Made by a program: the position numbers and the translations under genes. Under the pieces are notes generated by a model. It worked only from the letters and a program-made list of their open reading frames with translations. It was not told where the DNA came from and searched no databases. Positions 1 to 7,720 of a stretch of DNA of 22,005 nt are shown here, piece by piece; the first letter of the stretch is position 1; the number at the start of each line of letters is the position of its first letter. Source of the stretch: a virus; the IMG/VR virus record IMGVR_UViG_3300023181_000299, positions 1 to 22,005 of that record; one strand, 5' to 3'.

Positions 1-177
1 GCCGATGACCTCCGCCAGCTCGGAGCTACTGCGCCGCAGCCGCACGACAATTGCATTCGGCGAATCGACGCCAATCGAACGGTCGCGGTTCGGGAAGATG
101 CGGCCACCGACAAGCGCTGGCTCTGTCTTCAACAGATCGACCAGCGCCTGCCGGATCGCGCGGTGCGCGGTGGTCAT
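1..177 (-). CDS. Phage tail protein, partial (probable tail terminator or minor tail protein)
   Basis: This is the N-terminal part of a gene that runs off the left edge, so only about 59 codons are visible. The start codon at 177 overlaps the stop of the upstream gene in an ATGA arrangement, which implies translational coupling in the late operon. The peptide begins MTTAHRAIRQALVDLLK and continues with a short basic stretch, the usual look of small tail-terminator or minor tail proteins that follow the head-tail joining gene in lambdoid phages. The family is inferred from position and general appearance; no diagnostic motif is present in the visible part. Confidence 0.6.
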   Translation of the reverse strand, partial: MTTAHRAIRQALVDLLKTEPALVGGRIFPNRDRSIGVDSPNAIVVRLRRSSSELAEVIG

Positions 178-479
178 GGCTTCTCCAGAATGATTAAGGT
201 CAAGCCAACCTCAAGCTGGCCGTCCGGACGGCGCTCGGCCACCCGCCACGGCTTGCCGTTGACCGTAATGTCGGTGCCGACGAATTCGGCCGGTACTTCG
301 GCGCTGCTGATCACCATCTGCGGATCCGCCGCACCCATGCCGACCAGCCCGACCGTCCCCTGCCTATATTCGGCGTCGAAAATGACCGACACATCGTTGC
401 CGCCGATGACGGCAATCGCGTTGGCCAGGTGTTTCATCACGCTGACGTTGAGCCGAGCTTCGGAGGCCGCGAAGGACAT
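174..479 (-). CDS. Small head-tail joining/adaptor protein
   Basis: A 101-aa protein lies directly downstream of the DUF2190 gene, with a 14-bp gap, and upstream of a tail gene with which it shares an ATGA overlap. In lambda-like structural modules this position is held by a small head-tail adaptor (FII-like). The sequence has a mixed alpha/beta character, with an N-terminal helix (residues 1-25) followed by strands such as NDVSVIFDAEYRQG and a C-terminal TLIILEK strand, compatible with a small beta-rich connector. No catalytic or metal-binding motif is visible. The structural role is inferred from gene order; the coding call itself is firm because of the overlap and the late-operon context. 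Confidence 0.65.
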   Translation of the reverse strand: MSFAASEARLNVSVMKHLANAIAVIGGNDVSVIFDAEYRQGTVGLVGMGAADPQMVISSAEVPAEFVGTDITVNGKPWRVAERRPDGQLEVGLTLIILEKP

Positions 480-493
480 GGTCGCGGGGCCGG

Positions 494-826
494 TTAGCGG
501 ATGCCGCCATCGAGCAGCACGCGTGCTGCCGCGTCGCCGTTGGCCTTGGCGCCGGACAGGGCGCCCACCAGCGTGTTGCCAGCGGCCGTGACGGTGATGC
601 GGCGGTCGTCGCCGTCCCAGTAGACCTTCGTGCCGACGGCACCGATATCGGTGGCGAGCGCGGTAATATCGAAGACGCCCAGGCGCTTAATCTCGACCTG
701 CGCGCCGTTGGCAGCGTCGCATGCAGCGATGCCGAATAGGGCTCCCACCAACACGCCTTGGCCGCTGGTCACCGCGTAGGGCGCGGGGACGGTGATGACC
801 TCACCGCTTTGAACAAAATTTCTCAT
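494..826 (-). CDS. DUF2190 family capsid decoration protein
   Basis: The 110-aa protein matches the DUF2190 pattern: an N-terminal segment MRNFVQSGEVITVPAPYAV, then the typical G-VLVGALFGIA stretch, and a C-terminal half with strands and the ALSGAKANGDAAARVLLDG ending. Family members are found directly after the major capsid gene in many tailed phages and are thought to decorate or stabilise the capsid, as lambda gpD does. The start is supported by an AGGA ribosome binding site about 8 nt upstream (minus-strand reading CAGGATCAGATC then ATG). It follows the protease/capsid fusion gene by about 50 bp and precedes the head-tail joining gene, as expected for this module. Confidence 0.85.
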   Translation of the reverse strand: MRNFVQSGEVITVPAPYAVTSGQGVLVGALFGIAACDAANGAQVEIKRLGVFDITALATDIGAVGTKVYWDGDDRRITVTAAGNTLVGALSGAKANGDAAARVLLDGGIR

Positions 827-877
827 GATCTGATCCTGATTGATTTGGGTTGAGTAGGCTCGCTGGCCGACCGGCCG

Positions 878-2932
878 CTATGCCTGGCCTTTGTAGAGGC
901 CGCGATAGTCGATCGCTTTCGTCGCGAAATCCAAACGGCACTTGTACGAGATGCCATCGACCTCGAAGCCGACTTGGCTCTCGATCACAGGGCCTTCGGC
1001 ACCGTCCAGGTAGCAATACTCGACGGTGTCGATTTGGCCGTTGTTGCTGGCGAGGTACCAGTCGGTCAGGCTCAGGCCGTCCAGCACTGATTCAACGATC
1101 GGTTCGACGGCGGTACGACCACCCGCGCGGAATTCATTGATGTCCGCTTGCTTGGCCGGAACGTAATTGGAACTGGTCAGCTGATAGGCGTCTTGCTCAA
1201 GCGAGGTCGGAACGATCAGGAACTGCGGCGCGATGTTCAGGTCCTCGCCTTGCAGGCCCTTCTGCTGGCGCATCGCGGCCCGGCCGGCTTTCAGACCGGC
1301 CATGGCAAGCGGCGCGCCGGTGCCAAGATTCTTATGGTCGGCGTGGAAGACTTCTTTTCCATCGGCCATCATGCCGCTGGTCAGTTGGCTGTAGACCAGG
1401 CGATTTTCGAGGCGGCGGGCGCTGGCGCCAAAGGCGCTGACGAGGCGGTCGAAGGAGCGCAGATCGTCGTTGATGATGGATGCCCGGGTCAGGCCGACGA
1501 TACGGCCGTGGGTGACAACCGAGTAGCTCTCGCCGCCGTCCTTCATGGTGCCGTACTTGAATTCGCCGTGCTCATTTGTGCGCAACAATTCCGGTGCGCC
1601 CGACAGCTGCACCACGTTGATGCCCTTGAAGTCCGGGGCGTTCGGGGCCTTGCGCGCCCACAGGTCGTAGGTGCCGACGGCGCCGACATAGCCGTCGCGC
1701 AGGCGCTTGTTGGCGACGTTGGAGAACAGGGCGGCGAAGTCGCTGGTCGTGTGCATGCCCGAGCGGAAGTGCAGCATCTCGGTGGCCAGACGCATCTTGT
1801 CCATGCCACGCGTTTCGATGCCACGCGAGGCCAGGAACTCGCGGCCGATCTCCAGCACGCTCATGCCACGGAACTGGCGTCCGTTGTCGGTCAGCGTGGT
1901 AGCGGCGTTTACGCGATGCATGAACGCTTCCTCCATGCCGCGCAGACGGGTTTCATGCTCATCGCCGATAGTCTGGATACGGACGTTCTGCTGGTTGCCG
2001 CGTGCGGTGTCGGCCCGGGCCAGTTCCTCCAGCACGGCACTGCGGGCCTGGTCGACGGAGTTACCGCTACGGATCAGGCCGGCGGCCAACTGCCCGACAT
2101 TGTGGCGAGTGCACAGGTCGGTGATGTCGGCGGCGCGGGTGGCAGCGGCGGCGCTGGCGGCATCGATGGCGGCCTGATTACCGGCGCCTGCAGGGTCGGC
2201 GGCGCGCTGCGCCTCGATGACAGGTGCCGCTGGCGCGGGAACGCCTGGAACGACCGGTGCGGCGCCGCCCGGGGTATTTGCTGGTGTAGGCATGGAATTT
2301 TCCTGAGTGATTAAATGGGCGGGCGCCCGGGTGAACTCGCACGGCATTCCGTTCGAGGGCTGTTCGCGGGTGCTCGCATTGGCATCCGCTGGAACGGTGA
2401 CGAAACTGATTTCGTAGGGCTGCCAAGACACGGCGCGGTAGAGCGGCATGTTGACGCCGTCGGTGCGATCGATGGCGCGAGTGATTTCGTATTTAGTGAC
2501 GGCATAGCCAAAGCTGATCGAGCGGATGATGCCGGCCCTGATGTCGGCTACGATGCCGGCCATCTCAGGACGGGTGGACAAGCGAAGAGTGGCGCGGCCC
2601 TCACCGTTCTCGATGCTGGCCCGGACAGCGATCCCCAGGATCGACTCGACGCCGCCGTAGGTTTGGTGGCCGTTCAGGACCTGCACCACGCCTGCGTCGA
2701 AGCGGGACATATCCACCGCTTCCGCAGTGACGACCAGCTCTTCCTCGTACGGCTGTTCGTTGTACCAGTCGTAGCGGCGCACGCGACCGCCGACAGTCCA
2801 CACGCATTCGATGGTGTTGTCGGCTTCGTTGAAGGTTGCCGGAACGAGCTCCGCCGCGCGCGCCATCTGCGGCATCGTGCGCGGTGTGCAGTCGTCTGCC
2901 GGTGCGGTCAGGGGAGTTTTAGGAGTAGGCAT
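878..2932 (-). CDS. Prohead protease / major capsid protein fusion
   Basis: A 684-aa polyprotein. Residues 1-200 resemble an HK97-type (S78/U35) prohead protease: His89 in NGHQ, Ser140 in the SISFGY box and Glu174 in the PYEISFVTVPAD segment fit the expected catalytic residues. Residues 214-330 are Ala/Pro-rich then helical (AAIDAASAAAATRAADI), like a scaffolding delta domain. Residues 340-684 look like an HK97-fold major capsid protein. Such fusions are known in prophages. The protease would cleave itself and the scaffold during head maturation. The first start codon (2932) has no clear Shine-Dalgarno and immediately follows an in-frame TGA, whereas an internal ATG at 2293 (Met214) has a good one. 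A 35-bp palindromic element lies 21 bp upstream of the first start and a terminator lies further upstream, after the portal gene. Confidence 0.92.
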   Translation of the reverse strand: MPTPKTPLTAPADDCTPRTMPQMARAAELVPATFNEADNTIECVWTVGGRVRRYDWYNEQPYEEELVVTAEAVDMSRFDAGVVQVLNGHQTYGGVESILGIAVRASIENGEGRATLRLSTRPEMAGIVADIRAGIIRSISFGYAVTKYEITRAIDRTDGVNMPLYRAVSWQPYEISFVTVPADANASTREQPSNGMPCEFTRAPAHLITQENSMPTPANTPGGAAPVVPGVPAPAAPVIEAQRAADPAGAGNQAAIDAASAAAATRAADITDLCTRHNVGQLAAGLIRSGNSVDQARSAVLEELARADTARGNQQNVRIQTIGDEHETRLRGMEEAFMHRVNAATTLTDNGRQFRGMSVLEIGREFLASRGIETRGMDKMRLATEMLHFRSGMHTTSDFAALFSNVANKRLRDGYVGAVGTYDLWARKAPNAPDFKGINVVQLSGAPELLRTNEHGEFKYGTMKDGGESYSVVTHGRIVGLTRASIINDDLRSFDRLVSAFGASARRLENRLVYSQLTSGMMADGKEVFHADHKNLGTGAPLAMAGLKAGRAAMRQQKGLQGEDLNIAPQFLIVPTSLEQDAYQLTSSNYVPAKQADINEFRAGGRTAVEPIVESVLDGLSLTDWYLASNNGQIDTVEYCYLDGAEGPVIESQVGFEVDGISYKCRLDFATKAIDYRGLYKGQA
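2291..2304 (-). promoter_or_regulatory. Internal ribosome binding site and in-frame start within the protease/capsid gene
   Basis: On the minus strand AGGA (2301-2304) is followed by seven bases and an ATG at 2293, in frame with the protease/capsid gene. Initiation here would give a 471-aa scaffold-plus-capsid protein starting MPTPANTPGG without the protease domain. The spacing is better than at the outer start. Internal starts of this kind are known in lambda, where Nu3 is nested in C. Use of this site is inferred. Confidence 0.5.
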
Positions 2933-2953
2933 TCAGACAGTCTGCCGATTCAT

Positions 2954-2988
2954 CTGTCTCATTTCCCGGAAAACTGAGACGATGTTTA
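2954..2988 (-). promoter_or_regulatory. 35-bp palindromic element, copy 1, upstream of protease/capsid gene
   Basis: This copy differs from the one at 4811-4845 at only two of 35 positions. It holds the inverted repeat GTCTCA ... TGAGAC around a TTTCCCGGAAAA centre. It ends 21 bp upstream of the protease/capsid start and lies about 20 bp beyond the terminator that follows the portal gene. It is a candidate activator site or promoter element. Confidence 0.6.
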
Positions 2989-3007
2989 AGGCCCGTGAAA
3001 AAGGCAT

Positions 3008-3031
3008 AAAAAAACCCGCGCATGGCGGGTT
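3008..3031 (-). terminator. Rho-independent terminator between portal and capsid genes
   Basis: On the minus strand a 7-bp stem AACCCGC/GCGGGTT with a five-base CATGC loop is followed by seven T residues. It begins about 19 nt after the portal stop codon and before the palindromic element of the protease/capsid gene. It would split the late operon unless transcription is antiterminated. Confidence 0.8.
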
Positions 3032-3049
3032 AAGCAAAACGCTCTTTTT

Positions 3050-4576
3050 TCATGCGGGCTTTCTTGGCCCGCTAAATATTCGGGTACGCTTCGATGTCGC
3101 GACAGGCTTCGCCGCGTCATCCTCCAACGCTTCGGTAGGCAGATTGCCTTTTTGCAGAAACAGCAGGTATTCCAATATTCCCATCGCACTAAGCTTGTCG
3201 TAGTCGGACTTGATCTCGGCGAACACATCGTCCGGATTGTCGCCGCGCTGACGAATCTTTTCACTGAGACTACACAGGCCGCCGCCGATCTCTGCCAGGT
3301 CGGATTTGACGTCGTCGACCGGATTGACGTATTCCCACTTAGGAGGGCTGTAGCGCACGGCGTAATCAGGGCGGCGGATGCTGCCGTCCAAATAAGCCGC
3401 ATCGACCGCAGCGCGGTGGATGGGATCCAGCATCTTGGGGATAAGCACCAGCCATTGCATGCGGCCGACGCTGCGCCGGAAGTCAAGCAGACGCACGCGC
3501 GCACTGCTGAAATTCACCTCGTTCATATCACCGGTCATCATCTCGTACGGCACACCGAATCCAGCCGAGATAATATGCATCTGGTATTTCACGTATTCGA
3601 CATGGCCTGGTGCGACCTTCGGCTCGATGACGGTTACGTTCGTGCCTGCCGGCATCTGGAACACGCCGCCGCTTGGCAGCTCGCCGAGGTCGCCGGTCTG
3701 GTTGGCATGCTGCGCCGGGTCGCCGTCGCCGAACACCGGCGCGCCCGCCATCTGCGCAACATCGCCGCTACCGATGACGCCTAACCGTGTTTCGAGATTC
3801 TTCCGCGCCAGCTCCGCGTCCTCGTACAGCTGGAGATCGCGCACCCGTCCGATGATCGGCGCCATGCGCGGGAAGCCGCGCCCCTGCCCAGGTCGCTTCG
3901 GACTGTACAGGTGGATGATGAACTGGGCCGGCACGCGCTGGCTCTGGTTCTTCTTGCCGCGCAGGCGCGTGGCGTCGCCTGGATGTTGGGGCCAAAGGAA
4001 GTAGGCGGTGACGGCGCCGAGGGCGCTGTACTCTATACCGTTGATAACGTCCTGCCCATCGACCACGCCGGTGCGCGTGCTGTCGAGCCAGTCGATTTCC
4101 AGCAGTTGGAGCTGCAGCGGGATGGGTAGACCATCGCTTGGCCGGCGCGGCCGCAAGCGGATCAGCACCTCGCCGTCCGCCTCCATTGTCTCGTAGGCCG
4201 CCGCCTGCATGCCGTAGTAGTCCAGGCGGCCGTCCGCGTCGCAGACCTTGGTCCACTGTTCGAACAGCGCATTGAATTTGTCGGCGTCGCCGCCGATCGA
4301 GCGGGGCATGATACCGGTGCCGACGGTGGCCGAGACCAATCCCTCGAAGCCGGCCTGGATGTATGGGACGTTCTGCAGCAGCGAGCGAGACTTGGCGCGC
4401 AGCGTGGCGGCGTCCGCCAGGTGGTCTGCGTTGGCGCTGGCGCCCGCACGGCGAGGGCGCCAAGTGTCGCGCGGACTGGCGGCCTCGTAGGCGCGCTCAA
4501 GCTGCTTGCGGGCGAAATGACGTTGAATGCCGGCATTCGGGCTGACCCAGCCGACGACCCGGTCGATGATGTTCAT
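3050..4576 (-). CDS. Lambda-family portal protein
   Basis: The 508-aa protein is a typical lambda-type (Phage_portal_2) portal: N-terminal MNIIDRVVGWVSPNAG, then a helical ARKQLERAYEAA region, the SLLQNVPYIQAGFEGLVSA segment, GEVLIRLRPRR and LQLLEIDWLDS strands, and the GVPYEMMTGDMNEVNFSSAR region that is highly characteristic of the family. The portal ring forms the unique capsid vertex through which the terminase packages DNA. Its start overlaps the stop of the gpW-like gene by one base (TGATG), so the two are probably translationally coupled. Length and order (terminase, W, portal, protease/capsid) match the lambda head module. A terminator follows the gene. Confidence 0.95.
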   Translation of the reverse strand: MNIIDRVVGWVSPNAGIQRHFARKQLERAYEAASPRDTWRPRRAGASANADHLADAATLRAKSRSLLQNVPYIQAGFEGLVSATVGTGIMPRSIGGDADKFNALFEQWTKVCDADGRLDYYGMQAAAYETMEADGEVLIRLRPRRPSDGLPIPLQLQLLEIDWLDSTRTGVVDGQDVINGIEYSALGAVTAYFLWPQHPGDATRLRGKKNQSQRVPAQFIIHLYSPKRPGQGRGFPRMAPIIGRVRDLQLYEDAELARKNLETRLGVIGSGDVAQMAGAPVFGDGDPAQHANQTGDLGELPSGGVFQMPAGTNVTVIEPKVAPGHVEYVKYQMHIISAGFGVPYEMMTGDMNEVNFSSARVRLLDFRRSVGRMQWLVLIPKMLDPIHRAAVDAAYLDGSIRRPDYAVRYSPPKWEYVNPVDDVKSDLAEIGGGLCSLSEKIRQRGDNPDDVFAEIKSDYDKLSAMGILEYLLFLQKGNLPTEALEDDAAKPVATSKRTRIFSGPRKPA

Positions 4577-4788
4577 CAGTCGCCCCGGGAAGTGGTGAAG
4601 CGGAAGCTATAGCTGCTGCGGCGCGGCATGGGCGCGGCGGCACGCAATACGCCGGCGACGTGGTCGCGCGCTTGGATCAACTCGACGGTGGAGCGGTACT
4701 TGACGCGCCGACCGTCCATCTGAACTTCCAGTTCACTGGTGGCGATCGCGCGATCGAGGGCGTCAAGGTCTGTTTGTGTAAGGGCCAT
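4576..4788 (-). CDS. gpW-like head-tail joining protein
   Basis: A 70-aa protein starting MALTQTDLDALDRAIA with a helix, a basic beta hairpin (VQMDGRRVKYRS) and a second helix (VELIQARDHVAGVL). This helix-hairpin-helix plan and the size fit phage lambda gpW, which joins heads to tails. Its position directly before the portal gene, overlapping by one base, is also that of lambda W. There is no Shine-Dalgarno before the ATG; instead a 35-bp palindromic element ends 22 bp upstream. Start choice rests on fit to the gpW pattern. Confidence 0.85.
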   Translation of the reverse strand: MALTQTDLDALDRAIATSELEVQMDGRRVKYRSTVELIQARDHVAGVLRAAAPMPRRSSYSFRFTTSRGD

Positions 4789-4810
4789 GCTGTTGACTGT
4801 ATCGGCGTGA

Positions 4811-4845
4811 CTGTCTCATTTCCCGGAAAAGTGAGACGATTTTTA
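4811..4845 (-). promoter_or_regulatory. 35-bp palindromic element, copy 2, upstream of gpW-like gene
   Basis: This copy has the same dyad, GTCTCA ... TGAGAC, around a CCGG-centred AT-flanked core, with two mismatches to the copy at 2954-2988. It also contains the TAA stop codon of the Mor-like gene (4843-4845). It ends 22 bp before the gpW-like start codon, nearly the same distance as at the capsid gene. It is a candidate site for the adjacent Mor-like protein. Confidence 0.6.
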
Positions 4846-5196
4846 GCGCCCCGATGTTTTGATGATGCGATAAACCGTCGCACGGCTGACGCCCAGGCGG
4901 CGCGCCACCTCGGTCGGGTTGCGACCGTTGAAGAGTCGCAGCACCTCCTCCACCAAGAGTTGGCGGGCACTCCTCGATCGGCGGGGAATATAAGTTTCGA
5001 TACCGGAGAACTCTTTGCGCGCCGCATCCTTCAGCTCAGCCACACGCGGAGCAATCTCGGGGAACTCGGCCAAGATGTATTCGAAGATCGCCTCGACCAG
5101 ATCGGACTCGACGATCGCAGCCGAGCTCACCAGTCCCTCGATGGTTTGCGTGATGGCGGCCGAGGTACTGCGGGTTTCGTCGATTGTCTCGGCCAT
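4843..5196 (-). CDS. Mor-like transcription activator family protein
   Basis: A 117-aa protein whose C-terminal half resembles the Mor/C activator family of phage Mu: a YIPRR segment at the junction, then a helical region (ARQLLVEEVLRLFNGRN) leading into a helix-turn-helix (PTEVARRLGVSRATVYRIIK). The N-terminal half is acidic and helical (VESDLVEAIFEYILAEFPE), as in the Mor dimerisation domain. Mu Mor and C activate middle and late promoters by binding dyad DNA as dimers. The ATG has a good Shine-Dalgarno (AGAGG, 6-nt spacing). The 5' end overlaps the terminase large subunit ORF by 70 bp and the stop codon lies inside a palindromic repeat. Lying inside a head module is unusual. A small-terminase role is less likely because a Nu1-like gene already precedes the large subunit. 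Confidence 0.72.
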   Translation of the reverse strand: MAETIDETRSTSAAITQTIEGLVSSAAIVESDLVEAIFEYILAEFPEIAPRVAELKDAARKEFSGIETYIPRRSRSARQLLVEEVLRLFNGRNPTEVARRLGVSRATVYRIIKTSGR

Positions 5197-7181
5197 GGAG
5201 CGCCTCTTTCAGTTGTGTGTTCGTTGTTATCATTGGGTGCAGCTTGTTGCTCTTGAGGTATAGGCTCAGGCTCCTTCGGCCCCGCCGCTACCTCCGGGCG
5301 CTCGTCCGGTTCGGGTGGCGCCGGAAGCGCCTCGGGTGGCGCTGGCGGCGGATCGTCAAACAGGTCGCCGATCGGCGGATCCACTTTGTTGCGCACGCCT
5401 TGCCATTGGGCTTCATTCAATTTGTGTAGACCCAGGTAGTACGCGACGGCCAGGTTGTAGACCATCAAATCTCCGGCCTCGTTGCGCGCCCCATTCGGCT
5501 TCTGCCACACGCTGATTTTCTTTCCGCGCTTGTAGGTCGCGACGCGGAACTCGACGGTGAGTTGGTCGTAGTATTCGTCCGGAAGATCCGTGGAGAAGTG
5601 AACAGCACCAGGCCCCCTCGCGAACTTGTAGCGGCTGGCAAGCCAGTCCTTCGCCGTATCGGTGCCGATGAACCACAGCTTCGCGCCCTGGGGCACCTTG
5701 CGGCCCATCCAGTCGATATCCATCAGGCTTGGCTTAGCACTCAGCACCGGCTTATTCGGCTGGGACGCGCCTTTTATAGCGAAGACATGGCGCCACTGGC
5801 GGTCTGCGGTGAAGTTGTAAACGTCCTGCGTGTTGTGACCACCCGAATCGACGAAGGCGGCGCTAATCGGCAGCATCTTCCCGCTGGCGTGCCGATACCG
5901 GCCGGTGAGGATAGCGTCCAAGCGCGCCCACACGGCGGTTTCCGCAGGTGCGCCCAACAGCACCTGGTAGTCAACGATCCAGCTTTCGAGGCCCTCGCCC
6001 CACGCAACCACCTTCACTTCGAGCCGGTCCGGCTGGGTGTCAACTGTGGCGGTTAGGATGAGGCCACCCTTCGGCACGGTGCCCAGACGGTAGTCTTCGG
6101 CCCGGGCCTTCAGTTCGGTGGCCTTGGTCTGTTCCTTTTGCCGCGCCCAGCAGCGCGCCAGGCGGGTGTTGTAGAAAGTGATCATCAGCTCTTCGCTACC
6201 GGCGGCCAGCTTTTCCTTGGCAGCCAAATACTCGGTCATCAACCCCTTCCAAGAAAACCAGCCGTAGGGCAAGAACATGCCCGAGATAGTCAGGCTGACG
6301 GTCTCGCCGTCACCGGCCACGCCAGTGCTCCAAGCACCGCGTGCGAACATGCGGTTCTTGTCGCTCTCGTACATCATGGCGCCGCAGTCGATGCACGGGT
6401 ACCTGGCCACCTGGCCGTCCTCGGACAGCTCCAGCCGTTCGAACACCAGCGGCTGGGCATGGCCGCAGTGCACGCAGTCGGCGAGCGCCTCTTCCTGAGT
6501 ACCCATCTGATATAGCTCATCGATGGCGGACTCACCCTCAATGGTTGGCGAGCTGGGATAGTAAGCTTTCTTGTTCTTCTCGAAGGTAGTCTGGCGGGCC
6601 TCGGCCAGCTTCCAACTGGCGCCCTCGCCGTTCACGTTGGCCTCGGCCCGGTCGATCTCGTCGTACAGAACCCGGCGCGCCGGTAGTTCCGAAAGGTTGG
6701 CGGCGGCGCCGGACGTGACGATGGTGAGTGCGCCGCCTACATATTCCTTCGTGTCCAGCGTATTGACGGAGTCGCGCGAGCGCGGCGCCGCCACTCGCTC
6801 GCTTAATTCCGGCACTGCCGCGATGGTTTTGGAGATCCGCGTGCTCGTACGTTTTGCCAGCTTACCGGTGGGAAGAATCCAGAGGAAATTGGCCGGGCTC
6901 TGGTGCACGCTCGCGGCGAACCAATTCAAGCCGACTTGGGTTTTGAGCATCTGGCTTGCGCCTTTGAGCACGACGCGCTTGCAAGGATGGTTGTCGGATA
7001 GCGCCTGCATCACACGGCGTGCGTGTGGCGTTCGCGACGTGCGGTACTTGCCGTGCTCATTAGCGCCGGAGTCGGCCGGGATGATCATGAACTTGTCGGC
7101 CCATTCGTCGACCGTCATATCCGGATCCGGCTGCAAGCCGCGATGGAACGCGCCAGCGATAGTGAAGGCGGCGCCGTTCAT
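5127..7181 (-). CDS. Terminase large subunit (GpA family)
   Basis: A 684-aa packaging ATPase/nuclease. From the chosen start, a Walker A-like loop (GASQMLKT, 74-81) and Walker B (VLYDEID, 171-177) form the ATPase. The C-terminal nuclease shows acidic strands in ILTATVDTQPDRLEVK and AAFVDSGGHNTQDVYN. Cys residues in VHCGHA and YPCIDCG suggest a zinc ribbon. The ATG at 7181 overlaps the small-subunit stop in an ATGA arrangement, and MNGAAFTIAGAFHRG fits the family; upstream in-frame codons belong to the small-subunit gene. The tail from about residue 615 is Pro-rich and its last 23 codons overlap the Mor-like gene. The enzyme cuts DNA at cos and pumps it through the portal. Confidence 0.95.
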   Translation of the reverse strand: MNGAAFTIAGAFHRGLQPDPDMTVDEWADKFMIIPADSGANEHGKYRTSRTPHARRVMQALSDNHPCKRVVLKGASQMLKTQVGLNWFAASVHQSPANFLWILPTGKLAKRTSTRISKTIAAVPELSERVAAPRSRDSVNTLDTKEYVGGALTIVTSGAAANLSELPARRVLYDEIDRAEANVNGEGASWKLAEARQTTFEKNKKAYYPSSPTIEGESAIDELYQMGTQEEALADCVHCGHAQPLVFERLELSEDGQVARYPCIDCGAMMYESDKNRMFARGAWSTGVAGDGETVSLTISGMFLPYGWFSWKGLMTEYLAAKEKLAAGSEELMITFYNTRLARCWARQKEQTKATELKARAEDYRLGTVPKGGLILTATVDTQPDRLEVKVVAWGEGLESWIVDYQVLLGAPAETAVWARLDAILTGRYRHASGKMLPISAAFVDSGGHNTQDVYNFTADRQWRHVFAIKGASQPNKPVLSAKPSLMDIDWMGRKVPQGAKLWFIGTDTAKDWLASRYKFARGPGAVHFSTDLPDEYYDQLTVEFRVATYKRGKKISVWQKPNGARNEAGDLMVYNLAVAYYLGLHKLNEAQWQGVRNKVDPPIGDLFDDPPPAPPEALPAPPEPDERPEVAAGPKEPEPIPQEQQAAPNDNNEHTTERGAPWPRQSTKPAVPRPPSRKPSRDW

Positions 7182-7720
7182 TCCGTTGCATCCTCTTCGC
7201 CCAGGGCCAGCTCGGTGGCGAGCGTGTGCTGCATGCTGGCGAGCAGCGCCCGATGTTCTCGCGTGATGATCGCCTCGCACTCATCGGCGTCGCTGATGGT
7301 AGCGACATCAGCACCAATGCGACGCGAGCAGTTGTTCATTCCGTCGCGCAGCGCCCGAGCGATTTTGTAGATGATGGCTTCGACGTCGGCCTTGATCAAG
7401 TACGTGCCGCGTGCGTTGGCCTCCTTCATCTCAGCCAGTGCTGCCTCCGCCGCCTCGCGCCGCGCCCGGCTGCTGTCATAGGTGTTGGCTCTCCCCTCGG
7501 ACTCCCCTCCCCTCGGCGACGGCGAAACCGCTGCCAAGGAGGCAGGCCTCCTGCCGTTGGCACGGGGGCGCGTGTGGCGCTCGTACAAGATCGTCGCGTA
7601 TTCGGTATCGACCTGCCCGTCGGTGACAGGGATTTCGCAACGCTTGATGGCGGCGTATCCCTGCTGGCGTGAGATACCCAAGGACTCAGCCCATTTTGCG
7701 ATAGTTGTCAGGTTCGGCAT
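7178..7720 (-). CDS. Terminase small subunit, Nu1-like
   Basis: A 180-aa protein with an N-terminal winged helix-turn-helix (TTIAKWAESLGISRQQGYAAIKRCEIP), then a low-complexity linker (about 60-80) and a long helical region (ARREAAEAALAEMKEANARG) leading to an oligomerisation-type domain ending QHTLATELALGEED. This architecture and the position directly before the large subunit, with an ATGA overlap, match lambda Nu1-type small terminases, which bind cos and recruit the large subunit. The Shine-Dalgarno is weak. Short TAGT-x-TCAGG repeats overlap and precede its 5' end and could be its binding sites. Confidence 0.85.
   Translation of the reverse strand: MPNLTTIAKWAESLGISRQQGYAAIKRCEIPVTDGQVDTEYATILYERHTRPRANGRRPASLAAVSPSPRGGESEGRANTYDSSRARREAAEAALAEMKEANARGTYLIKADVEAIIYKIARALRDGMNNCSRRIGADVATISDADECEAIITREHRALLASMQHTLATELALGEEDATE

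Noticed and set aside
1148-2314. 388-codon open frame on the plus strand
   Set aside because: It is the antisense shadow of the protease/capsid gene; composition and lack of context show it is not a gene.
2954-4845. The repeated dyads as transposon terminal inverted repeats
   Set aside because: The CGTCTCA start recalls Tn3-family ends, but both copies are in the same orientation, enclose intact head genes in correct phage order, and no transposase is present.
5036-5233. Alternative minus-strand frame across the terminase/Mor junction
   Set aside because: The product is Arg/His-rich shadow sequence; the Mor-like frame has the ribosome binding site and helix-turn-helix.
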